14,339 bases of DNA from an uncultured Oscillospiraceae bacterium (GCA_944385775.1 CALWYM010000034.1:1-14339); one strand, 5' to 3'. Counted from the stretch's first letter, positions 7,022 to 14,180 are shown. Notes: generated by a model not told the origin, from the letters alone. Program-made: numbers and translations.

Positions 7022-8652
7022 GTATATACGAGAGGTATTTTAAGGAGCATATCGGAAAAAACGGAAAGGTGGAGTCGGTAAGTCTCAACTACCCGGAAAA
7101 CTTTAACTTCGGCTACGATGTGGTGGACGAAATCGCAAACAGGGAGCCGGAAAAAAGGGCGTTAGTATGGTGCAACACAAAGGGGGAGGAGCGGATTTTC
7201 TCTTTCCGTGAGGTAAAGCAGTACTCTAACAGGGCGGCGAATCTTTTCCGTTCGGCAGGTATCGCGAGGGGCGACAGGGTAATGCTTGTGCTAAAGCGCC
7301 ACTATGAGTACTGGTTTGCCGTTATCGCCCTTCACAAGCTGGGAGCCGTGGCAATCCCGGCGACCCATATGCTGACGGCGGAGGATTTTGCCTACCGCAT
7401 AAAGGCAGCTAAGGTTTCAGCGGCAGTTTGCACAACGGAAAATCAGGTGCCGGAAAAGCTTGCGGCGGCGGTGAGAGAATCGGGAGAAAAGGTAAAGCTG
7501 TGGACTGTCCAGGGCGAAGCCCCGGGCTTTGAAAACTTCACCCTGGCGGCAAAATCCGTCCCTGATACCCTTGACCGTGTGGAGACAAAGACCTCTGACC
7601 CAATGCTCCTTTACTTTACCTCCGGCACTACCGGCTATCCCAAGGGCGTTATCCATAACTTCTCCTATCCCCTCGCCCATATAGTCACAGCCAAATACTG
7701 GCAGGGAGCTGAGGAGGGAGGACTTCATTTTACTGTGGCGGAGACCGGCTGGGCAAAGGCGTCCTGGGGAAAGCTGTACGGTCAGTGGCTTACCGGCAGT
7801 GCCGTAATGGTCTATGATTTTGACAATTTTGAGCCCAGGCAGCTGACGGCTGTTATAAACAGATACGGCGTCACGTCGTTTTGCGCGCCGCCCACCGTTT
7901 ACCGTTACCTTGTGAGAAAGGGTGTTCCGCCAATGCCGACGCTGCGACATGCCGCAACGGCGGGGGAGACACTGGCTCCCGAGGTTTTCAGAAGCTTTAC
8001 AAAGCAGACCGGCATACCTCTTTGCGAGGGCTACGGTCAGACGGAGACAGCGCTGCTTATGGCGAATTTTTTCCATACCGGAGCCGTGGACGGCTCTCTT
8101 GGTACGCCGTCACCCCTTTATAATATTGAGCTGAGGGACAGAAACGGAGAACCGGTTGCTCCCGGAGAGGTGGGGGAAATAGTTGTTGCGCCCGGAGAAA
8201 AGGGGTTCCCACCCGGAATTTTCACAGGCTATCTTGATAACGACGAGCAGTACAGCTATGTTTTCCGCGGAGGCGTTTACCATACAGGGGACGGAGCTTA
8301 TATGGACGAAAACGGACGATACTGGTTTCACGGTCGCTTTGATGATATTATAAAAACAGGAGGCTTCAGGGTAGGTCCTGACGAGGTGGAAAACGTGCTT
8401 ATGGAGCACCCGGGAGTTTTGGAGTGCAGCGTTATCGGCGTGCCTGATAAGCTGAGAGGTCAGGCGATAAAGGGCTATGTAGTCCCGGCCGCAGGCTATG
8501 AACCTGGCGCTGCTCTGGAAACAGAGATTAAAAGCTTTGCAAATTCGCGGCTGGCGGAGTATAAATGGATCCGCCAGATTGAATTTGTCAGTGAGCTTCC
8601 CAAAACAATCAGCGGAAAAATCAGAAAAACCGTGCTGAGAGCACTTAGCTGA
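7018..8652 (+). CDS. AMP-forming acyl-CoA synthetase, medium-chain (MACS) type
   Basis: This ANL-family ligase activates a carboxylic acid with ATP to an acyl-AMP and then to an acyl-CoA. The 544 residues carry the full motif set: P-loop TSGTTGYPKG (201-210), YGQTE (339-343), YHTGD (421-425), the hinge region GRFDDIIKTGGFRVGPDE (439-456) and the catalytic Lys534 in PKTISGKIRK. The segment AETGWAKASWGKLYGQW is typical of the MACS/ACSM group rather than of acetyl-CoA synthetase or long-chain FadD. The substrate cannot be read from the sequence; short or medium, possibly branched, acids are plausible. It starts inside the accA stop (ATGA) with AAGGAG seven bases upstream, so it belongs to the lipid operon. 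There is no signal peptide or membrane segment. Confidence 0.88.
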   Translation: MSIYERYFKEHIGKNGKVESVSLNYPENFNFGYDVVDEIANREPEKRALVWCNTKGEERIFSFREVKQYSNRAANLFRSAGIARGDRVMLVLKRHYEYWFAVIALHKLGAVAIPATHMLTAEDFAYRIKAAKVSAAVCTTENQVPEKLAAAVRESGEKVKLWTVQGEAPGFENFTLAAKSVPDTLDRVETKTSDPMLLYFTSGTTGYPKGVIHNFSYPLAHIVTAKYWQGAEEGGLHFTVAETGWAKASWGKLYGQWLTGSAVMVYDFDNFEPRQLTAVINRYGVTSFCAPPTVYRYLVRKGVPPMPTLRHAATAGETLAPEVFRSFTKQTGIPLCEGYGQTETALLMANFFHTGAVDGSLGTPSPLYNIELRDRNGEPVAPGEVGEIVVAPGEKGFPPGIFTGYLDNDEQYSYVFRGGVYHTGDGAYMDENGRYWFHGRFDDIIKTGGFRVGPDEVENVLMEHPGVLECSVIGVPDKLRGQAIKGYVVPAAGYEPGAALETEIKSFANSRLAEYKWIRQIEFVSELPKTISGKIRKTVLRALS

Positions 8653-8690
8653 AAAAATTACGAAAAAGCCTAAAAATTATTGTGATTATG

Positions 8691-8699
8691 TGATATAAT
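8691..8699 (+). promoter_or_regulatory. Extended -10 promoter for the PAS regulator gene
   Basis: TGATATAAT is a perfect TGn-TATAAT element in AT-rich sequence 39 bases after the ligase stop. No good -35 hexamer is found at 16-18 bases, which is tolerated with an extended -10. Transcription would start near 8706, just before a GC-rich hairpin, giving a leader of about 40 bases. Predicted from sequence only. Confidence 0.6.
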
Positions 8700-8709
8700 A
8701 GCATGGTTC

Positions 8710-8732
8710 CGGGACGGCTTGCCGTCCCGTTT
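8710..8732 (+). other. GC-rich leader hairpin, possibly a weak terminator
   Basis: CGGGACGG and CCGTCCCG form a perfect 8-bp stem around a CTTG loop, followed by only three T. With so few T it is a poor intrinsic terminator for the upstream lipid operon. It lies between the predicted start of transcription and the ribosome binding site (AAAAGGAG, 8733-8740), so it could instead stabilise the leader or affect initiation. Confidence 0.55.
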
Positions 8733-8746
8733 AAAAGGAGTTTGCT

Positions 8747-10753
8747 ATGAGCATAATGGGAAATAATACAGAGGAGCTGCTAAACCTGACTGTCAGCGGC
8801 TTTCACCAGTATGTTCTTTGTCCCGAGCCGCAGCTTAGCTTTGTAAGCCAGAATCTATGCGGCATGGTGGGCTTTAGCCTGTCAGAGCTTACCGGCAGCG
8901 CCGGCGACCGTTATGGCGCCATGGTGCACCCGGCGGACAGAGAGGTTTACAGGGAGCATATGGACAAATTAAAAAGCCCGGGACAGAGCGGAAGCGCTGA
9001 GTACAGGCTTATAAAAAAGGACGGAAGTGTCATATGGGTAAGGGACGCGGCGGTTTCCGCCTCTCTTTCCCACGGAACCGTTACTGTGTCCTCTGTTTTA
9101 ACTGATATTACAGAGCTTAAAAGGGAAAACGAAAACCTGCGGTTTTTAAATGATACTATTCCATGCGGCTTTGTCAAATATACCTGCGAGAAGCAGCCGA
9201 GGGTAACATACATAAACAGCCGCATGATGGAGATTCTCCGTTCCCCTGAGCCGCGGCAGGGTGAGTCTGACTATATGGAGATGTATAAAAATAACATACT
9301 TCTTATGGTGCCAATGGAGGAGCGAAACCGATTTGTAAGGTATCTTGACCGGGTGTGCCTTGGCGGCACGCCTGTCGCCGGGGAACTGACACTGCTACGA
9401 ATGGACGGCACAAGGGCAAGGGTATTCGGCTGGGTCATAAAGACACTGGGCGCGGACGGGAAACCGGAGTTTCAAAGCGCCTGCGTGGATATTACCCAGG
9501 GACACAAAACACGAAGGGCAGAGGAGGCAAAGCGCTACCTCAATGCCCTTTCCGAGGTTTACGATAAGATTTTCGAGGTAAGCACCGAATCAAACACTGT
9601 AAAATGCCTTCATTGCAGTGAAAATTCATCTCTTAAAAAGTTTGAGGGCATTGGCGTGCGGTTTGAGGACGCGCTGGAAAAATGGCTTCTTCCCACGGTG
9701 GAGCCGGAATACAGGGAGGCAGTGGCGGATTTTTTCACAAGGCACTGCCATAAAATGCAGGAAGACGAGGGAAAGCCGCCGCAGATAGGCTATCGTGGCA
9801 GAGGTTCCGACGGCACACCGAGGCAGTACACCGGCATATTTATCACAATGGACCGTAATGTGACGCTTTATTGCAGCCATGAGGTTCGGGAGAGTGAGGA
9901 ACGGAAGGCGCTGAGAGACGAAAATGCCCTTCTTAAAGAGGGAATGAAGGACCTTATGATGCGCTTTTCCGATGGTATTGCCGCCTTTGAGGTGCTGCCG
10001 GACAGACAGGTAAAGCCCCTTTATGCCAGCGATAACGTTTGCCGCTTTTTTGGCTATACAGGTGAGCAATGGCTGAGTCTTACAAAGTGTTATACTCCTC
10101 TGGAGGATTTTGTAAAGTACAGTGACGCGTCCTATGAGGACTTTGACAGGCTTCTGAGAAACGGCGAGGCGGAGTTTACGTATTTGGACTGTGATACCTC
10201 GGCGGAGCGGAAAATAAAGGCTGTATGCAGCCGCAGGGAGACGGGGGACAAAACTCCGGGATATGTAATGCTTTACGCTGTGGGCGACAGAGACTTTGAG
10301 GATAACGGTTCTTCCGGTGAAAGGGGAAAGGTGTCCATACGGACCTTCGGATATTTTGATGTATTTGTAGGTGGCAAGCCCATAGCCTTCAGAAACAAAA
10401 AGTCAAAGGAACTTTTTGCTCTGCTTGTGGACAGACGGGGAGGATATGTCACCTCTGAGGAGGCAATAGGCTTTCTCTGGGAGGAGGAGCCGGTAAACGC
10501 CATGACCCTTTCACGGTACAGGAAGGTGGCGCTGAGGCTTAAAAATACCCTTGAGGAGTACGGCATATCGGATGTAGTGGAGACTGTGGACGGAAAGCGG
10601 AGAATCGTAATGGAAAAGGTCCGGTGTGACCTTTATGATTATCTTTCCGGCAGGGAGGAGTACGCCCGGAACTTTAAGGGCAGCTACCTGACAAATTACA
10701 GCTGGGGAGAGATAACCCTGGGAGAGCTGACAGGCACTCTGGGAGAGAGATAA
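8747..10753 (+). CDS. Multi-PAS protein with C-terminal winged-helix (OmpR/SARP-like) DNA-binding domain
   Basis: This 668-residue protein is predicted to be cytosolic, with no signal peptide or membrane segment. Residues 14-125 form a clear PAS domain (MVHPADREVYREH, then EYRLIKKDGSVIWVRD, ending VLTDITELKREN). PAS-like units follow at about 130-255 (ending ACVDITQGHK), 265-385 (weak) and 400-515, joined by helical linkers. Residues 528-625 resemble an OmpR/SARP-type winged helix (IRTFGYFDVFVGGKPIAFRNKKSKELFALL, a second helical part around FLWEEE, and a hairpin KRRIVMEKV). A short tail reads GSYLTNYSWGE. Similar ends occur on clostridial response regulators, but no receiver or kinase domain is present, so it is read as a one-component sensor-regulator. 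Ligand and targets are unknown. AAGGAG lies six bases before the start. Confidence 0.75.
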   Translation: MSIMGNNTEELLNLTVSGFHQYVLCPEPQLSFVSQNLCGMVGFSLSELTGSAGDRYGAMVHPADREVYREHMDKLKSPGQSGSAEYRLIKKDGSVIWVRDAAVSASLSHGTVTVSSVLTDITELKRENENLRFLNDTIPCGFVKYTCEKQPRVTYINSRMMEILRSPEPRQGESDYMEMYKNNILLMVPMEERNRFVRYLDRVCLGGTPVAGELTLLRMDGTRARVFGWVIKTLGADGKPEFQSACVDITQGHKTRRAEEAKRYLNALSEVYDKIFEVSTESNTVKCLHCSENSSLKKFEGIGVRFEDALEKWLLPTVEPEYREAVADFFTRHCHKMQEDEGKPPQIGYRGRGSDGTPRQYTGIFITMDRNVTLYCSHEVRESEERKALRDENALLKEGMKDLMMRFSDGIAAFEVLPDRQVKPLYASDNVCRFFGYTGEQWLSLTKCYTPLEDFVKYSDASYEDFDRLLRNGEAEFTYLDCDTSAERKIKAVCSRRETGDKTPGYVMLYAVGDRDFEDNGSSGERGKVSIRTFGYFDVFVGGKPIAFRNKKSKELFALLVDRRGGYVTSEEAIGFLWEEEPVNAMTLSRYRKVALRLKNTLEEYGISDVVETVDGKRRIVMEKVRCDLYDYLSGREEYARNFKGSYLTNYSWGEITLGELTGTLGER

Positions 10754-10764
10754 AAAAGCATACA

Positions 10765-10795
10765 GGAACCGGGGAAAAGAAAAACTCCCTGTTCC
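10765..10795 (+). other. Imperfect stem-loop between the PAS gene and the CHR pair
   Basis: GGAAC and GGGGA on the left pair with TCCCT and GTTCC on the right: ten pairs including one G-T, with one bulged C and a ten-base A-rich loop. No T run follows, so it is not a standard terminator. It may be an RNA processing or attenuation element, or an operator. The 60-base gap holds no clear promoter. Confidence 0.4.
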
Positions 10796-10813
10796 AAAGA
10801 AGGGTGGGGGAAA

Positions 10814-11382
10814 ATGAACATACTGACAGAACTTTTTCTGACCTTTGCCAAAATCGGTTTTTTCACCTTTGGCGGCGGATACGCTATGATTTCAATTATC
10901 GGAAATACCTGCGTTGAGGAAAAAAGTGGCTTACAAGCGATGAAATGATGGATATTACCGTTATAGCGGAGAGCACGCCGGGACCTATTGCCATAAACTG
11001 CGCCACCTATACGGGCTATAAGCAGGGGGGAATCGGCGGCGCAATATCCGCCACGGCTGGAATTGTCACGCCGTCCTTTATAGTGATTTACCTTATAAGT
11101 ATGTTCCTTGACAATTTCCTTGAAATCCACCTTATCGCAAGCTGTTTTAAGGGGATTTCCCTTGCGGTGGGTCTGCTTGTACTGGACGCAGCCTTTACCA
11201 TGATAAGTAAGATGAAAAAGAAAAAGCTGCCTCGGGGCATTATGGCGGTAAGCGCCGCAGTTATGCTGCTGTGCAATATTTTCGGGTGGAGAGTTTCCTC
11301 CGTGACACTTATGATTGCCGCGGCGGTTTTCAGCCTTGCGATTTTTCTTCTTAAAGGGAAAAAGGGGGCAGGGACCAAATGA
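10814..11382 (+). pseudogene. Chromate transporter family (CHR) protein, first of pair, split by a one-base frameshift
   Basis: Read from 10814, the product begins MNILTELFLTFAKIGFFTFGGGYAMISII, a standard CHR start, then shifts out of frame in the A6 run at 10920-10925 and stops at 10946-10948. Adding one A restores VEEKKWLTSDEMMDIT joined to IAESTPGPIAINCATYTGYK, the core CHR motif, and gives a normal 189-residue short-form CHR protein. The rest (to 11382) is intact. The downstream part could also start at the ATG at 10945, which overlaps the early stop as ATGA, but that lacks the first membrane helix. The cause may be a sequencing error, a real mutation or slippage. Short CHR proteins work as pairs in the membrane; substrate (chromate, or another anion) is unproven. 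Confidence 0.82.
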
Positions 11383-11936
11383 TTTATCTTGAGCTTATTC
11401 TGGGATTTTTAAAGGTTGGCTGTTTTTCCTTTGGTGGCGCCTACGGGGCAATCCCGTTAATCCGTGACGTTGTGATGAGATATGGCTGGCTTACGGAGGA
11501 AGGGCTTAGCTATATGATTGCCGTTTCCGAGAGCACGCCGGGACCGATTATGGTAAACCTTGCCACCTATGTAGGCAGCAGCCAGGCAGGATTTTGGGGC
11601 GCGGTACTGGCGACATTTGCCGTTGTGCTGCCCTCCTTTGCGGTTATACTTCTGATTACGGTACTGCTTAAAAGGGCAGTGAACAACAGCTTTTTTCAGG
11701 CGGCGCTGGGAGGAGTAAAGCCCTGTGTAATCGGCATAGTTTTGGCAACAGGCATTTACATGGTTTTTAAAAACTGCCTTTCAGCCGGTTCTCTTCCGGA
11801 GGGAATAAAGGCTGCGGCGGTAACATTGGCGCTGGCTGCGGCAATGGGAGGATACAAGGTGATTTTTAAAAAGAAGCTTTCGCCGATTATGTTAATTGTG
11901 CTGGGCGGAGTGCTGGGAATAGTGTTTTACAGCTGA
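11379..11936 (+). CDS. Chromate transporter family (CHR) protein, second of pair
   Basis: This 185-residue integral membrane protein belongs to the CHR family of anion transporters. It has FGGAYGAIPLI near residue 19, the YGWLTEE segment, the family signature ESTPGPIMVNLATYVG, and strongly hydrophobic stretches at about 63-90, 105-125, 135-155 and 165-183. It is paralogous to the gene before it, with which it shares a 17-base identical stretch coding for the STPGP motif. In this family two single-domain proteins usually act together in antiparallel orientation. The start overlaps the stop of the first gene (ATGA), with AGGG five bases upstream. A strong terminator follows directly. Whether chromate is the true substrate cannot be told. 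Confidence 0.88.
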   Translation: MIYLELILGFLKVGCFSFGGAYGAIPLIRDVVMRYGWLTEEGLSYMIAVSESTPGPIMVNLATYVGSSQAGFWGAVLATFAVVLPSFAVILLITVLLKRAVNNSFFQAALGGVKPCVIGIVLATGIYMVFKNCLSAGSLPEGIKAAAVTLALAAAMGGYKVIFKKKLSPIMLIVLGGVLGIVFYS

Positions 11937-11980
11937 AAAAAGCGCCGGAGAGAATTTCTTCTCTCCGGCGTTTTTCTTTT
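11937..11980. terminator. Bidirectional intrinsic terminator between convergent genes
   Basis: CGCCGGAGAGAA (11943-11954) pairs perfectly with TTCTCTCCGGCG (11959-11970) around a TTTC loop, a 12-bp stem. On the + strand it is followed by TTTTTCTTTT. On the - strand the A run at 11937-11941 supplies a U tract. It ends the CHR pair and, in the other direction, the membrane protein gene whose stop lies at 11979-11981. Confidence 0.93.
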
Positions 11981-13511
11981 ACCAAAGTCTGATATCCGAG
12001 GATGGGTTAAACTGAATCGCGTCGTCTACCGTGTGGAAAGACCCCTCAAGGATTCCTCCGCCTGTTATGCCGCTCATAATGTGTTCTCTTGCTGTAATGT
12101 TTGGAAAGCTGAGATTTTGCTGGTGGCAGTAGTAGAACCAGGAGTCCACAATATAGCCGTCAACGAGTTCCTCAATGGAATAGGTAACGTAGCCGCGGTA
12201 ATCAGTAAAGCCGTTTGGCATGGAAAAGGAGCCGAGCCAGTCCCGGTTTAAGCTTACCCAGCCAAGAATACCTGTGGTTTGGTACTGCTCCTGACCGGAA
12301 ATGGCGTAGGGGGAGGAGTAGCTTGTTTCCCCGTCAGTGTACAGAAGCTGACCGGAGAAGTCGTCGCGTTTGCTCCAGCCCATATACTCACGGAAGGCGG
12401 GGATTATGCGGATAGCCTCCGTGCCGGTAAACTCCGGCGTTACGTCCCAGCGGAAATAGTGGATAATCCGCCACGATTCACGCTCATCGCCAAGCTTTAC
12501 CGCAACGCCGGTAACTGAAAGCTCCTTTACGTCATAGACGGTATAATAGTGATAGCTTGTGCCGCCGCTGTCGTTAGGCTCTGTTTCCGCAACCTGCCGC
12601 CCGTCGTTTAACGGGTGGTTTCGCGTTACATAATAAACCTCCGTGGCGCCCTCGCAGGCGAGAATGTCATCTTCCGTCATGTCGGCGAGAATTTCCTCCG
12701 GAAATCCCAGCTCAATAAGGTCCTGCGAGATTTGCTGCGTTTTTTCCGATTGGCTTTGGGAAAAGACTTCCCAGTCCATATGGTATGAACTGAAAAAGCA
12801 GTAGCCAACGGTCATAAGCGCTCCGAGAAGGGCGGCAAGGAAAAAGAGCACCGCGCTGTCAGAATATTTTACCGTAGCGGGGGTAATTGCGTAGCCGCTT
12901 TCGGAAAGCTGTGACGAAAATTTCCTGAGACTTACAAGGGTAAGGATATATAGTAAAACCATGATAAGTCCGATAATAATACCCCTGTATCCGGTAAGTG
13001 CCAGAAAAAGCAGCATTACGTACCACACAATAAGGGACGTTACTGCTCCGGTTCCCGTGGGAAGGGACGATTTGGCGGAAAGCTCACCCAGGGCAAGGCG
13101 CAGGAAAATCAGGTTAAAAAGTGGAAGGGCGACGTTAACAAGATTCAGCGCCGTACCAATACCTGATGAGAGGAATTTTTGACTGTATATGGTGGAGTTC
13201 AGGAAAAAAACAGCGAGCAAAAACATGGTACGGATAATGGAAACGCCGTAGCACAGGGAGAACCAGCGGTTTTCACGCCTTACGGAGCGAAAGCCCAGAA
13301 GAAGAAGCGCCGTGCCGATAGTCGGCAGAATGAAGTTTAAATACAGGAAATTAAGCGTAATGCCCGTAAGTCCAAGCCCCCATATAATCCGGCTCATGGA
13401 GCTTTTATATGGCGTTATTTCCGCGGCGACGGCGTCGGGAGCCAGGTATTCCGCGCTGTCAGACAAAAGACTGTCAAGATTTTGGAAAATATCACGGTCC
13501 TTTTTATTCAT
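11979..13511 (-). CDS. Polytopic membrane protein of unrecognised family, coupled to a sigma factor gene
   Basis: I do not recognise a named family. The 510 residues have a cytosolic N-terminus of about 40 residues, then six or seven membrane segments (about 42-75, 87-105, 117-137, 157-173, 176-197, 219-241). A soluble domain of about 265 residues follows, rich in Tyr, Trp and Ser, with the stretch DLIELGFPEEILADMTEDD at 264-282. If there are seven helices and the N-terminus is inside, this domain is outside the cell. The gene overlaps the end of the sigma factor gene by eight bases, the usual place of an anti-sigma factor, but the N-terminus shows no known anti-sigma motif. A GTG at 13520 is open in frame, but it lies within the ribosome binding site; the ATG at 13511 is chosen. 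Confidence 0.8.
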   Translation of the reverse strand: MNKKDRDIFQNLDSLLSDSAEYLAPDAVAAEITPYKSSMSRIIWGLGLTGITLNFLYLNFILPTIGTALLLLGFRSVRRENRWFSLCYGVSIIRTMFLLAVFFLNSTIYSQKFLSSGIGTALNLVNVALPLFNLIFLRLALGELSAKSSLPTGTGAVTSLIVWYVMLLFLALTGYRGIIIGLIMVLLYILTLVSLRKFSSQLSESGYAITPATVKYSDSAVLFFLAALLGALMTVGYCFFSSYHMDWEVFSQSQSEKTQQISQDLIELGFPEEILADMTEDDILACEGATEVYYVTRNHPLNDGRQVAETEPNDSGGTSYHYYTVYDVKELSVTGVAVKLGDERESWRIIHYFRWDVTPEFTGTEAIRIIPAFREYMGWSKRDDFSGQLLYTDGETSYSSPYAISGQEQYQTTGILGWVSLNRDWLGSFSMPNGFTDYRGYVTYSIEELVDGYIVDSWFYYCHQQNLSFPNITAREHIMSGITGGGILEGSFHTVDDAIQFNPSSDIRLW

Positions 13512-14046
13512 AGCCCTCACCTCCCAGCTTTGAGCGAAGCCGTTTTTTCAGACGGTAAAGCCTGCCCTCCACAGCGCGCTCCGAAAGCCCCGTTTCTCTG
13601 GCAATCTGGGCTGTGGACTGCATATAGTAATATTTTCTGTAAAAAAGTGACCTGTCTCTCTCAGAAAGCAGGGAAATTGAGCGCCTTACAGCTTCATAAA
13701 GTTCCCGGCGGAGCAGGGATTCCTCCGGCGAGGGAGAGAGGTCCGGGGTGGAGTCGGAAAGAGCTGTGTCCGACCCGGAATTTTTGCTCCGACGCAAAAG
13801 GTTAAGGGCTGTGTTTCTGGAAAGGACTGTAAGATACGCCTTGAGACTGCCCTTTTCGGGGTCGAAGGAGTGTAATTTATCCACAATTTTAAGGGATATT
13901 TCCGAAAAACAGTCCTCAATATCGGCAGGATTTTTTAAAATCGGGGTTATTACGTATCTTATAAGGGGTCCGTACCGGCGGAGAAGCTCCGCCATTCCAC
14001 TGTCACTGCTCCGCCCAAGCAGTTCTATAAGCTCCCTGTCGTCCAT
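13504..14046 (-). CDS. RNA polymerase sigma-70 family factor (ECF-like)
   Basis: The 180-residue protein has the two-domain layout of group 4 (ECF) sigma factors. Region 2 spans about residues 15-87, with NPADIEDCFSEISLKIVDKL and GSLKAYLTVLSRNTALNLLRR for core binding and -10 recognition. An acidic, Ser/Pro-rich linker follows (about 90-110), then region 4 at about 115-175 with a helix-turn-helix in STAQIARETGLSERAVEGRLYRLKKRLRSKL for -35 binding. A TTG at 14067 is open in frame but forms part of the ribosome binding site (AAAGGAGGG, 14056-14064), so the ATG at 14046 is taken. The membrane protein gene follows with an overlap. A lipoprotein gene is divergent. Signal and regulon are not visible. 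Confidence 0.9.
   Translation of the reverse strand: MDDRELIELLGRSSDSGMAELLRRYGPLIRYVITPILKNPADIEDCFSEISLKIVDKLHSFDPEKGSLKAYLTVLSRNTALNLLRRSKNSGSDTALSDSTPDLSPSPEESLLRRELYEAVRRSISLLSERDRSLFYRKYYYMQSTAQIARETGLSERAVEGRLYRLKKRLRSKLGGEGYE
13519..13525 (-). promoter_or_regulatory. Ribosome binding site that decides the start of the membrane protein gene
   Basis: On the - strand GGGAGGT lies eight bases before the ATG at 13511. The in-frame GTG at 13520-13518 overlaps this element and cannot use it, so the shorter product is preferred. Confidence 0.7.
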
Positions 14047-14081
14047 AGCCCGGCTCCCTCCTTTCAAGGTGATTCTACAAT

Positions 14082-14087
14082 ATTATA
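14082..14087 (-). promoter_or_regulatory. -10 element for the sigma factor operon
   Basis: On the - strand TATAAT lies 35 bases before the sigma factor ATG, giving a leader of about 29 bases. The hexamer 17 bases upstream (GTGGGT) is not a -35 consensus, so the promoter may need an activator or be weak. Predicted by inspection only. Confidence 0.5.
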
Positions 14088-14111
14088 CACAGAAAAGACC
14101 TTAAACCCACG

Positions 14112-14150
14112 AAAAAAATTTTCTCCCCTTCGCCGGGGGCGAAAAGGAGA
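14112..14150 (-). other. Stem-loop with A/T tract in the divergent gap; possible terminator on the - strand
   Basis: TTCGCC (14129-14134) pairs with GGCGAA (14138-14143), and TCTCC (14122-14126) with GGAGA (14146-14150), with a 2x2 mismatch between. On the - strand the stem is followed by AAAA and then seven T, a possible weak terminator upstream of the sigma promoter. On the + strand no T run follows. Confidence 0.35.
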
Positions 14151-14151
14151 C

Positions 14152-14180
14152 TTGAACGTACCGCTGTTTTATGGTAAATT
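14152..14180 (+). promoter_or_regulatory. Promoter for the divergent lipoprotein gene
   Basis: TTGAAC at 14152-14157 and TAAATT at 14175-14180 are exactly 17 bases apart, and TGG precedes the -10 (extended -10). Each hexamer matches consensus at four of six positions. Transcription would start near 14187, so the leader is only about 15 bases. Confidence 0.5.

Noticed and set aside
7417..8076. 219-codon open frame on the - strand inside the ligase gene
   Set aside because: It lies wholly within a full-length ANL ligase with all motifs intact; its composition (rich in Arg, Cys, His) is that of an antisense shadow.
10920..10926. A AAA AAG, the classic -1 frameshift heptamer, at the CHR frameshift site
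   Set aside because: The incoming frame reads GAA AAA AGT, not A AAA AAG, so the tandem-slip mechanism does not fit the phase. Only a single-tRNA slip on AAA or an added A in the transcript would work, and no clear stimulatory structure was seen.
12033..13533. Several open frames on the + strand opposite the membrane protein gene
   Set aside because: They lack ribosome binding sites and family features, and the - strand gene has clear membrane segments and a good start, so they are shadows.
14047..14067. TTG at 14067 as the start of the sigma factor
   Set aside because: The TTG is part of the ribosome binding site region AAAGGAGGG, which is properly placed for the ATG at 14046.
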